Source of the DNA: Clitopilus passeckerianus
Lineage: Eukaryota > Basidiomycota > Agaricomycetes > Agaricales > Entolomataceae
Assembly (NCBI GenBank): GCA_944990035.1
Contig: CALYLX010000112.1
Span: forward strand, 1,488,001-1,552,000
DNA length: 64,000 nucleotides
Direction of reading: 5' to 3'
Shown here: positions 11,846 to 24,259 of the stretch, piece after piece
Numbering within the stretch: position 1 is the stretch's first letter
Layout of the letters: every line of letters starts with the position of its first letter
The notes under the pieces: generated by a model
Databases searched by the model: none
The model's input: only the letters and a program-made list of their open reading frames with translations
What the model was told of the DNA's origin: nothing
Translations under genes and position numbers: made by a program

Positions 11846-12109
11846 ACCGCCTCGTTTGATAGTGTAATCTTTTGCATGTCTATTTGTTACTTGAACTCGT
11901 GAATCATAATGTTTTGTGTAACTTTTGGGTGCATATTTTTGGAAAGTAAGCATAAGGGCAACTAACCAGAGTAAAGCCAAAGTGACAGCAATGACGCACC
12001 ATGCCTCGCTGTCACAGCCACTGAGGTTATCTGCATCAAACAGGGATCAACAGAAGAGTTCTGGGACGGTTTTAGTGTTGCTTCCGCTAAACGGGGCGAA
12101 GGCTTAGCC

Positions 12110-15100
12110 ATGCGTCGAAAAAACGAACGACCGGTGTACCCTGCTGTAACATTCAGGGACTGTGTCCTTTCTATTCCAGGATACACCTTTGAAAGGGTAT
12201 GTGACTTCTATTCCCAGAATTGGGTCGTGGCTTAACCAAAACAGGCTTTCCCCTGGGCGGACACAGGTAGCGTAACATACCTGGCCCATGGAAGTTCGCT
12301 CAAGGATGGCTCCAATATCTTGGCCAAGATTGCACCTGCACAATCAAATGGGTCTATGTGTCTGGATAGGGAAGCCCATATGTGAGTCCAACCCATGTCT
12401 GAGGAGGATGTCCAACCACTAAGCGGATGCGTTCAGCCTCGATAAATTATCTGGAAAGGATGGGCGTGGAACAACCGTAACTCTTCAAATGATTGAGTAC
12501 CTCAAGATACCGAAAGAACAGGGAGATTGCGTCGTCCTCATCATGCTGCACCCAGGCCCTAACCTGTTGGGCCGATACCTACCCCCTAGCAGAATAAACG
12601 ACCTCCTTTTGGCCGACGCTCTTAAGCCTCAAGCAACGGTACCAACGGAGGATGTCTACATGAAGGGGCTAGATGAAGTTGAAGCGATAGAAAGCTCTGA
12701 TAGAGTTGATATCATGGATCTCGCCTCCTTTTTAGAGTGAGCAGAAATATCTACAAGTCGGCGACGCTCGCTAACTCCACCGGGCGCAGGTTTGCCATAC
12801 AGGCTACGCGGTGTCTGGAAACACTTCACAAGTGGGCGTTTCTCGATTATTTATTGGAAGTACAGTATCATAACTTGATTCAAGGTCTGGGTTTATACAC
12901 AGAGAAGGTAAAGCCGCGGTCTTCGCTCTAAGGGCACTTATTAATGTCCCTCAAAGTTCGAGCCAATGCATTCCATCTCAATTCACATTCCGGAATCGTC
13001 AAGATCGTACATTATGGCAATCGGTCTATCTCATTGGAAAACTATGGCTCACCATCCTCCTTGGTTATCCGCACAAACGAGGAACATGATAAGGTCAAGG
13101 TCAAAGAAGCGCTGTGCTACCTGGCACCGGAGCAAACGGGAGGCATAGAGACAATGACTCAAGATCATAGGACGGACTTGTATTCAATTGGCATTCTGTT
13201 TTGGACGTTACTTGTTGGTCGAGGCCAGATGCCATTTGATGGATCTTCGATGGAACTGTTGCATTCGATTGTCCAGAAACGACCTATGCCTGTGCATGAG
13301 GTACGCAGAGATGTACCGCAGGTTCTTGCAGAGATTGTCGAAAAGGTATGAGTATCACTACCTCTGAAGCAACTCCCTATAACACGCCATCCAGCTCCTA
13401 AATAAGAACCCCGACAATCGCTACCAAAGTGCCTACGGTTTATCGCACGACCTCATGGAATGCCAACGGCTACTCCTAGCTACCGTTTCATCTGTTGCTG
13501 AGGATACCTTTGAGGTGCGCCTGCTTGGCGGTCATCAACGTACTTGCTTCTAATTATCATAATAGCTAATCCCCTACTTTGAGATTGGAAAGCAAGACCG
13601 ATATGTTGAATTTACAATGCCGATTTCTCTGGTAATGTTGATAAACGCAGACGAAATAACGTTGCTCATATGGCTGCAATCAGTTTGGACGAGATAAGGA
13701 GCTCGAGAGGATACGGAGCGTTAGTATGTGGCCAATCTTCCATTTGTCACGACTTCTCCCTAACTTATTGTAGTTCGCAATGTTTCGGCCAACTTTTCAT
13801 GGAGTACAAAAGATCACAATGACTCTGGTACCGGTATGGCAGTAGATGAAGATTCGATGTCTGTCGGTAGTTGGTCTCCTTTGGGGATGATGGATTCGCC
13901 TAGCACAGTCGGGCCCTGGGGGGAGACTATGTCAACATGGTCGCCCAGCCTCAGTTCTGTAGCCTCTACCGGTGACAAATACCGAAGAAAGGCTCTCAAA
14001 ACATCTGCTCGGACGTCACACACGGAGGCCATCTTGGTCATTGGCCCTCCTGGGTGAGAATTCATTAGTATATGCGCATTTTTGAAGCTGACTCCCATCA
14101 GAATCGGGAAGAGCTCTATGATTCTTGTGAATCAGGCCAAATGGAGAGGCAAGTTAGGTGGTAATAGTATGAAATACCTCCGGCTTATATGTTGTAGCTC
14201 ATGGTCTATGGGGCCAAGCGAAATTCCAGAACCAGGACTCTGCGCCTTTTGCAGCTCTGGTGAGCTTTGTTGGATATTCAAGCTTCGTGAATGATATTGA
14301 ATTTGGTTTCCTCTCTAGTTAGGATGTCTCTCATCGGTGCTGAGGCAGCTCATGGTTTTCCACACTGACCTTCATCGCTTTGTCGAGGCTCTTCAAGAAC
14401 GTCTTGGTCCACAAATCCAGAACGTTCCTCTTCTCTACCAAGGCACTCCAGAGCTCAAGGACGTTCTGGCTGGCGTAAAGATCGACACGAGTGCACCAAG
14501 AGAACATCTAACCACTAGAGAACTTCGTGCAAGGTTTCAGACTCTGGTGGAGAATGTTTTTTCTGTGATTGCGGAAACTAGACTTTTTGCCCTCTTTCTC
14601 GATGACTTGCACGAGGCTGACGAATCGTACGACTCCATCACTCTTGTCAAGTTCGCCGTACTGACCCTCCATTTACGAAGAACTCTCGATCTTGTCTCTG
14701 CTTTGCTGAACTCACGTAGCCGCATGGTGGGTCGATCATCTTGTAATGCTTTTTTCTCTAATCCATTTGTACCAGCTTATTTTTGCCACTCTACGCTCTG
14801 ATAAAACGTATAGCCCATACCTAATATCTATTGGTTTATCACTCACCATTGGCCAGGAGCGTCGTCGAACGAGTTCTTACAATGTTTTCGAATCGACCCG
14901 ACCCCAATATCATTAATCTGGAACCGCTACCGTATTCGGCTATCTCCTCCCTCGTTTCTAAGACTCTTCATCGCCCAAGAGATGATTGTTCTTCCCTTTC
15001 GCGCTTCGTGTTTTCAATATCGTCGGGAAATGCATTCTCAGCTCGCAATGTCCTTGCCACGCTCCATCGCCAAACCCTCGTAAGGACCATCCTAGACACG

Positions 15101-18100
15101 TTGGTTCTCTGCTTACCCAAAATGATAGATCAAATTCGACTGGCATAGTAACAATTGGAAGTAAGCCTGCTCCCAGGTATCCTCTGAAGCTGAATTCACG
15201 CTTCATTCATAGATACGACCTGTTGGCTGTGGAAAAATCGCTAGCGCATCAGAATATCTCTGATCCTTCCGATCTGAGCTTCCTGACCTCCCATATGCGA
15301 GAGCTTCCTGATGAAGCGCGGAAGTATTTGACCTGGGCTGCCTTCTTCGGGGAAACGTATGCGTTTGACAATATCCGTGTCTAGACCCAATCTCAATATT
15401 CTCCAGATTCAAGGTGACAGAGGTGGCTGTCATGATCGACTGGCAAGATTACAGTGACAACGAGGATCCAGACGCCGACGATCTATTCCATCTCCGGAAA
15501 GCCGTTTCTGGCCTCCGAGATTCGACTGCCTCGGTCTCGCGTGCCTCTATGAGGGGGCTTCAGTTTGCCTTGCAAGAGGGTTGGCTGATACAGAGAGCTC
15601 GTGACATGTGTAGTTTCGCGCACGACCGATATCGTCAGGCTGCAGAGGCTGAAGTCGCCTCTTTACAGCCAGGGACCGTAGAGAAGATGTCTTTCAAGGT
15701 ACTAGGCATCGTCTTCTTCCCGTGTCGTTTTCTCATCTTTGCGTTGCCCAGATTGTGTTGATGATGCTACACGAAAGCCCGTCGGATGTCTATCGAATTG
15801 CTGACTACGCAAAAAGGTACAGCTCAGAAATTGGGTCACCTTATCCCTTCGCTCACCTGAATCATAGGTGTATTCCACTTCTCGTGGATCATCCAAAGCG
15901 AGACCAGCTTCTAGACGTTCTGATCGATGCTGGGGAGGCCGCCTGGCAAACAGGTGCTCATGAAGTAAGAGGCTTCCAAAACTGTATTTCCTTGGTCTCA
16001 TGGTCGAAATTAGCGGGCAATTAGCTCTTTCCAAAGCGCTCGCACCCTTCTACGTGGGGATTCGTGGAAAGAAAACAGATTCAGGACGTTCCGTTTGTTT
16101 CGGAGACTTGCAGCGTGAGTCTACTATCTTGTTTATACCCAATCATGCAGGCGTCTAACCTCCGCCAACCAGACTCCTTACTTGGCAAGGTAAGCTCTCA
16201 AACAACCCACAACAATCCTAGTAGGTAATGGTCTTATAGGCGACTACGATGGCTCCGATGCACTAATCAGAGAATGCTATGATCGTGCCGATGGCCCCCA
16301 GGAAAAGGCAGAAGTGTTGCAACTGAGGGTTCAGAGCCACTGGCTGCGGAGCAACTTTTCCGAGGCATTGAACGACACATTGCTCGCCCTTAAAGTCCTA
16401 GGAATTGTTGTGAATCCATCACCTACCCGCCGAGAAGTGAACACATTTTTCGAGTCAATAAGGAATCAAATTATGGCTATTGGCTACGACGACATTCTTG
16501 CGATCCCGAAAAGTACAGATCGACGGGTCGAGCTAGCGGTGACACTACTCAACGACGCTGGTAGGTCGTTTCTACCTTCTGATTTACCTCAGCTCGAGCA
16601 TACTTCTTCTTCTAGGTGTGAATGCATATTGGACTCAGCGGTCGTCACCATTCCTCGATATCCTTGGTCTCACAGTATGTGGCAGCCTGTGCTATAGGCT
16701 GTATTCTGATTCGTGGTTATGTCTAGGTTATACAGCTGGCATTACGGTAGGCACCGAACCCTAGCGCGGCCGCTTCAATGCTAACGACTTTTCATTCAGG
16801 TTTGGAATAGCGTCGGGGACTGCTCTCGGCTTCTTCTGGGCTTTGGGAGGTAAGCCAGGACTTCATGAATTCGGAGTACAGGTTTTCAGCATATCTGTAG
16901 CTGCGGAACGTAAAGAGCTCTATCGTTTTGCCGTCGATCTAGGCAAACTAGGCCTGGCCACCGCCGAAAAATTTGGTACAAACAGCGAAAAATGGTAGGT
17001 TGTTGACAGTCAAATCGAACGTTGGGCAACGCTTAAGAATCCCCTCAGTCGAGCTCAAGTCTTATATTGCGCTATGGTCTCCGGCTACGATTGTGTTCAC
17101 ATTAACAGTAACATCCCTCGCTTAGAGGAAGCCGTGAAGTATGGCGAGAGCTCAGGGGATAGGTGCATATACAATTGTTCTTTCCTTCACGTTATTAATC
17201 ATATTTCTTGTTCGTCTAGATTCTACAGGAGCTTATCCAGCATCTACGCTCTTTTTACGAGGTTTTGTGTGGGCGATCACTGTGAGTTGAAATGTTTTCA
17301 TTTACTGTCGCATGTATAAATCCTACCTCAGTTAGCGACCTGCTTGCCAGTGCAGAAGAGGTCAGCGAACATGACAAAACTCCGTCCCCTTCCAACACTG
17401 ACCCCACCTAATCTCGTATAACAGTGCTGCAGGGACGTCCATCGATGGGGCCACGGCAATGACCTAATCATCTTTGCAACAAGTATGAGTCTTGGTTTGG
17501 ACGGCAAATGCCTGCTGACGCTTTCACAGGTTTAAGTGATTGTATTCAAGTCTTTGCTGGCTCCAAAAGCGACTTTGGAAATACTAGTGCCATCGCTACT
17601 TTCGGGAAATGTCTCCTCTCTCGCAATGGGCTGGTGAGACATCACAATTGATAGTGAGTTTGAATAATGCTCATATATGACTGGCAGGTACACATGTCTT
17701 CGGGTAAGGCTACCGATATTATAACTGACAACCAAGCGATAACATCTCTTCAGTTAATCTGTTGCTATTTCACTGGCCAAGAAGAACTCGCTGCGCAACT
17801 CGGCTTTTCAATTTACGAATCCCGACTTCACCATCCCAAGTATGTCTCGTAATTCGTTACTTGAAGGCTTTGGGATTTATTCAGCGGTCTCCAGCCATAG
17901 ACATGTGCGATATGCTTTGTTCTTCCACAGTCTCGCGATGATTGCGTGTATGCGCAAGGGATCGGTACTCGAGAGCGTCAAAGCCCAATATATCGAGCAA
18001 GTCCATGCAAACCAAGTTTTCATCAGAAAGTATGTACTTGTTCTAAGATCCAAATGAATCAGGCCTCACTCTATTTTGTTCAGATGGCTATCATCTAGTC

Positions 18101-21100
18101 CCGTAAATGTCAGCACCTGGCTGGCCTTGGTGGTAAGTTGATCCTGAAGCGTTCGAATCCGACCGACACCTCCTTACATCACTGCTCTTACTACGCAGGA
18201 TGCCGAAATTGCTGGGCTCTCTGATAGTCCCTATGCCTACAGGTTGTACGACGTCGCAGTTAGGTGAGCTCGATTTTCTCTTTTCTGCCTGTCGCCCCTA
18301 TCAACAAGTTGGCTTAGCATCGCGGCACAAAACGACTGGGTATTCGAAGGGCTTAGCTTTCTACCTTGTAAGCATATTGATGAGTCGTCAAGAGGGAACT
18401 GATATAGACGATTCCCAAAGCAAGGCACACATTTTAGACAGAATGGCGTAGAGAAGCTAGGTCAAGAGACTCAAATACGTGGCATCCTCAGGTACTCTCA
18501 ACTAGGCGCGCAAGGGATCGTGTAGGCGTATCTGAACGTTTTGTATCGTTCATCCCTGACCTCGAACTTAGATCACATATGCAACGGTCGGCAGGAGTGC
18601 AAGCGGACTACCCAACACAAAAGTCCTCCCTATATACTGAAGCAGCAGTGCAAACGGAGCCGATGTCTTATGGAAGCACTGAATCCCTGCTCGACGACCT
18701 CGACAAGCGAGACGAGGAGCAAGAATCCAGCTTGAATGCTTCAGACCTTTCCGCCATCCTCAAATGGAGCAAAGATATCTCGAGGGATATGCAGCTTTCC
18801 TCAGGCGAGTGATCTGGGGTCCTATCGGTATCATCCTGACGTATCCTTAGCCTTGCAGCGTCTAACGGAAATAACTGCTGGTACGTCACCGTGTTCATCA
18901 GTCTATCGATTTTCTTCATACCTTTTCCCTCAGAGATAACGCGTGCCGAGATCACCTGCAGTATGTCTCTATCCTTGTTCTCGGTGCAACAGTTCTGATG
19001 TATCTATAGCGGTCGTCGCTCGGGAAGCAGGAGATTATACTTTAGCAACAAGTATGTTCTCTGAAGGGCCGTGTCAAGTACATGAGTAAGCACTCGACCT
19101 TGGTCATCCGATGGCGTTGCTGAATTCCGTAGGAACTCCAAGTCAATACGTACCATTGGCGATCCTTTACAGAGGGCAGTCATACAATACAGTGAGTACG
19201 ATAAAATCGCCTATTGGCTCTGCTAAATGTCTATTCAGCACTAAATTCGAAGGAGGGCATCTTTCTCGAGGATGGCATCACGGATGCACGGTTCTCGTCG
19301 GAAGCAGGACAGACCAGCCACCGTTCCGTCATTTGCCTGCCTATATTCAGTAATCGCGGGCAGACTTTCGGCGCAGTTTATGTAGCGTCAAGTCAACCAT
19401 TCACAAGAACTACGCATGTCAAGCTTGACCTACTATGCCAGCAAGCCAGCATCAGTATTGCAAATGCTCTCCTCTTCCGATCGGTTCAGAATGGTACAAA
19501 AGAGAATCTGAAGATGATTGCCACACAGAAAGAGGCTCTAGAAGAGGCTCGGAGGAGCAGGGAAGATGCTTTGAAGGCTACGAAGGTATCAATACCATCT
19601 AATCCTACAGGATAGCTCTGACTGACTTTTCGAAAGATCAAGAGCAACTTTCTTGCCTCAATGAGTCACGAGCTCCGAACACCATTCAGGTACGGTTGCA
19701 GGGGCTACTCCTATCTCGGAAAAGTATCCTCACTGATATCTGGTTAGCTCGTTTTATGGCCTTCTGGATTTGTTAACTGGTACCGACCTCAACCCGGGAC
19801 AGAGTGAAATTGGTGGGTTCAACGCTCTTGAGAGCAATCCAGTAGGATTAAATTGTTTCTCCAGTTCATACCGCCAAGCAATCTTGTGAATTGTTGTTGA
19901 AGGTGAAACATATATTTCTCCGTAAAACTCCTTCACGAAATAATTCAACATAATAGATCATTACATCTATCTTGGACTATAGCAAGCTTGAAGCCTCGGG
20001 TATGCAACTTTGAATGCACCGTGATTTTTGCTGATCTTCTTTTCTCAGCCTTGAAATTGGAGCCTAGTGGTTTCCTTGTTGAGGTGCAGAACTTGCCTTG
20101 AATATGCATTCAAACTAAATTTGACTTTTGCCAGAGCCTAATAGCGGTAAGCCGACAAACAAAAGTGGCCAACGACTAGCATTCATAGTTTGTAGGACTG
20201 CATGGAGTTGCTACTTCCCATGGCTTCAAAGAAGCTGGATCTTTCCTTTGATATTGACCCCAACGTTGCTACATGTGATGTCCAACCCCTCCCTCTAGTT
20301 TTAAATATCATTGATAATTTTTCAGGGCTCTACGCGGATCACGAACGAATACGTCAAGGTAAGTCCTTGATAGTTCGCATGCCCTTCTTCTACTACTGAC
20401 TCGTTTCTTATAGTCTTAATGAACCTCATCGGCAATGCCGTCAAGTTCACAGCTCAGGGCTATGTGCGGGTAAACTGTTCGAGGTTATACGGCCCAAATC
20501 CAAAGGACAATATTCCACCGACTGGTACAGACGACAACGAAAACATCTATCTCAAATTCGAAATTGAGTGAGTTCCTCTTCTCTTAAAAAGCAAAGACGG
20601 GGCAAGAGCTTGAAATATCCATTAGAGATACTGGCATTGGCCTATCCAAAGGTGATATGGAGCATCTGTTTACACCTTTCCATCAAGGAGATGTGAGTAT
20701 TATAAAAAAGATGCATACACAAATCCTGAACTCCGATTTGATAGAATTCCTCCACGCGCAAATTTGGTGGCACCGGCTTGGGACTTTCAATCTCACGACA
20801 GCTAGTGTCACTTTTTGGTGGCGCCATCGGTGTACACACCAACCTACATCATGGCTCGACTTTCTGGTTCACGGTCTGTTGTAGCCAATTCGAAGGGGAC
20901 GAAGCATCACGCAAAGTGAGTGAATCGGTTTATGGACCTGATTGATTATCTTAACGTTCAGTAGGCTATGGCAGAACTGGAGTCATATCGGTCAATACTT
21001 CTCTCACCAGCCCCGCCACAGGTTCTCGTCTCATCGCCGTCAACAACGACGCTCTCATTCTTGAACACGATGTTGAAAGGATTTTCCCTTACACTCACTA

Positions 21101-22126
21101 CCTCACTGGAGGAAGTGCAAGCCTTCCTAGAAGGCTACCCTGAACGACATTCTCTAGACTTCATCATCATTGACACCCAATCTGATCAAGATGTCGGGAA
21201 ACTTGCCCAACTATTGAAGACGTTGGGACGGCCGACTTTGAGCAACTCCAAGTTTGTCCAATTATTCACGCCCACTGCAGCCGTGACTGGGCAGGCCGCC
21301 TTTGACAGCACTACGTTGGGTGTGACCAAGATTCTGAAGCCACCCAGGACCCTACGGATACTACAAAAGCTAGCAGAGCTCAAAGATCCATCAAACCCTG
21401 CAGCAGCAGCTCCACGACACTCTCCGGAGCACTTGAAGATAGAAGGGTCAGACCCAGCCCCGAGAACACTCTTTGGAAATGTTCTCATTGCTGAAGGTAA
21501 ATTATCTCGGTCCGTGACTGAATTTTTCTGAAGTACCATCGCACAGACAATCCTGTGGCCCGCAGCTCCTTGTGAAACAACTGCAGCGATACGATCTGAC
21601 GGTTGTTAGTGCCAATAACGGCGAAGAAGCTGTTGCAGGTGAGCCTTCGTTGAAATGTCGAGAATACTCTAGACTCATCCTCGTTAGAATGGAAACGACA
21701 CGAACCTGGTTATTTCAGTGTTGCCTTGTTTGATCACCGTATGATGGATTTCCCTGTGCATGTCTCTGCGTCTCCTGATTGTTATTAGACATGCCTATAT
21801 GTGATGGCGTCGAAGCTACGAAACGGTTGCGTGCTTTGGAGAATGAACGCAATGTTCCTGTCCTACTGCCCAGTAAGTATTGAGCTGTCTAAATCTCCGG
21901 GCTGACATTTTGATCATTACTCTAGTCGTTGCCTTGAGTGCAGACTGTCAAATTTCTACAAAGCAGTTATGCCTCAGCGCCGGAATGAACACCTTTTTAG
22001 CAAACCTCTGCGAAAACGTGAGTTTCATGAAGGGTTACACAGCTGCATCTTCTCATTCACTTCCTAGCTGATCTCGCTGCTCTCTTGAGTATGTTTGGTT
22101 CACCCACACCGATGATGGAATCCTAG
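12110..22126 (+). CDS. Hybrid histidine kinase: pseudokinase-AAA-GAF-HK-receiver(s), group X (CHK1/Mak2-like)
   Basis: Very large fungal sensor kinase feeding a two-component phosphorelay; group X members (S. pombe Mak2/Mak3, Candida Chk1) act in peroxide and stress signalling. The start at 12110 is [15 protein letters not shown]. Order: a Ser/Thr kinase-like domain ([25 protein letters not shown]; about 12300-13450), then an AAA/STAND ATPase with GPPGIGKSSM (about 14042-14115) and Walker B-like [14 protein letters not shown] long helical region and a GAF domain (about 19100-19480) follow. The HK core has H-box [12 protein letters not shown]-box [13 protein letters not shown]1 DTGIGLSK and G2 [13 protein letters not shown]. 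There is a degenerate receiver-like segment (about 21000-21400), then a receiver with LIAEDNPVARQL and FDHHMPICDG. Dozens of short introns are present. A one-base break in a T run at 21994-21998 interrupts the final K-P motif. I estimate 2,300-2,500 aa. Confidence 0.85.
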
Positions 22127-22404
22127 CCCGCTTTAAAGTATATCATCATAACTTATTCATACACGAGTCTTAAAATTCATCACCATCTCTTTATTCTATG
22201 TAAATTATCATGTATCATCCACTATCTACCATTCACTTGCATATCTCATGGATCAGACTCACTCATACACGGTTGGGACGAATACATATATTACTACAAT
22301 TCCTACAACATTGAAGGAGCGCCAGAGGGACGGGTACAAAGTCTGAGAATATCATCATATCATAACAAGAAACAGAAGGAACAATTCGAATGCACTAATT
22401 GCGC

Positions 22405-23950
22405 TTATCGTCCGCCTGGATTGTACGGTACACCGTACTGCCCTGCATAATTTTGGCCCTGAATGGGCACCTGTCCCTGCATCCTGGGGTCGACCTGCAT
22501 ATGTCCATGCCCATGCTGCTGAGTTTGTGCGTGGTACGCCTGCGCCTGAGCAAGTGCCGCCGCCGCCGCTTGCGCTTGAAGCTGGGAATGCTGGTTGTAT
22601 CTCTGCTGAGCATGGGCTTGTTGTTGCTGGTGCTGGGCGTGGGCACCGTGAGGGTGGGGGTAGTTGAATGATGGAGGGGGCATGGAACCTGGAGCGGCGG
22701 GGATACCGCTGTAGGCGTTGCTGTTGGCGGAGCTGGTGAAGTATGGGTGGGAGAGGGCATCGGTTGCGCTGATACGTTCAGAAGGGTCGAAGCGGAGAAG
22801 TTTTTCGAGGAGGTCGATGGCTGAAGGTGGAGAAGTGATGTCAGTTTATCATGCAGAAGTTAACTAGCAGGACTATGGCTGACCTTCTCGGGAAGCCTTG
22901 GGCAATACCTGTTGCAAAGGTACAGGGTCATACTTGTTGAAGGGCTTGATTTGAATTTCAGGCTGCATCCTGCATCAGCCGAGTTCAAAGAGAGGACTAC
23001 CAGAGGCAACAAACGCACCGATTCCTTCGCCATTTTGGCCAGAGTAGCATCAGAAGGAGTGCCGAGGATCCTAATGATGTGCTGGAGTTGATCTTGGTTA
23101 TCCCTTCCCCTGAAAATCGGTGTCCCCATGATCATCTCCGCGAAGATACATCCACAAGACCAGATGTCAATTGAAGTGCTATAAGTTCTTGATCCGAGTA
23201 GGACATCCGGTGCCCTGTACCAGAGGGTGACGACCTGTTATTAGGTGCCCGGGATCAGCATATACGAGGTAGCCAGACCAGAGCAAAAAGGCAAATCCGT
23301 ACGCACCTCGTTCGAAAACGTATTTACCGGAACGCCGAACGCCCTAGCCAGACCAAAATCTCCGATCTTCAACTCGCCTTTCCTGTTGATGAGCAAATTC
23401 TGGGGCTTCAGGTCCCGATGGAGGACCTGGTTCTCGTGACAGAACGCCGTGCCCTTCAACAGCTGATACATGAAACTGCGAACAACAAGTGGTTCTAATG
23501 CGCCTCGCTCGCCATTTTGGTCCATATATTTCTTCAAATCTTGATCGCAATACTCGAAAATGAGGACGAGCTTGGTTTCGGTGTGGATAACGTCGTGCAG
23601 CCGGACGATGTTGATGTGCCGGAGCTCCTTCATGAGGGAGATTTCACGGATGGCGGTAGATGGGGTTCCTTCTTCTGCATCGAGATGGATTTCTTTGAGA
23701 GCGACAATCTCGTTGGTCGTTCGAGAACGGCCCTGGAAAATGCTGTGAGCAACAACTTCATGACTCGATATCGCTCATTGCGCACCTTGTACACTGTTGC
23801 ATAGGTACCCTCGCCTTTTCAAGTCAGGTCAGTGCCGTGTATTTTACAAGCTTAAATAGTCCGTACCAAGCTTTTCTAGCTATATGTCGAGAACGATGAG
23901 TTCCAGTCTGGAGAGAGTGGCAAATCTTCACTGACCTGAACATAATTCAT
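22405..23950 (-). CDS. PHO85: PHO85-type cyclin-dependent kinase
   Basis: CDK of the Pho85/CDK5 group, a cyclin-dependent regulator of phosphate, glycogen and cell-cycle responses. The start at 23950 gives [19 protein letters not shown] with the glycine loop. Then come VALKEIHL (ATP lysine), [17 protein letters not shown] (the PSTAIRE form of this group), [30 protein letters not shown] and the CDK insert. After the kinase, at about HPYF, comes a roughly 110-residue tail rich in Gln, Ala and His (about 22405-22740). Yeast Pho85 lacks such a tail. Several short introns. It is divergent from UTP5. Confidence 0.9.
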
Positions 23951-24259
23951 GCTTTCTAAGTGGTATCCGCGTGTTCTTTACCCAGGATTTCTGAGATTCC
24001 TGAGCCTTCAGCTACAGAAAGGAAGGAAGAGAGAGAATAACGGTATCGAAGGGCGCGTTGGGTTATATATATGAACCACGGAACAATGGTGTGGATTTGT
24101 TACAGACGACTGTGAGTACCAAGCGTACACAGCCACACTCGCTCGATTAGATCGATTTCCAAATTCGGAAGAACTCTGGTCTGCAGACCCACGTGACTTC
24201 CCTTTACAAAAAATTGGAATCTTTCAACTTTTGAAGAAAAACAAGGTAAAGGCCAAAGG
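23951..24259. promoter_or_regulatory. Divergent intergenic region, PHO85-like / UTP5
   Basis: 309 bp between the two starts. A tatatatatg element lies near 24064-24073. No other element was recognised. Confidence 0.4.
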
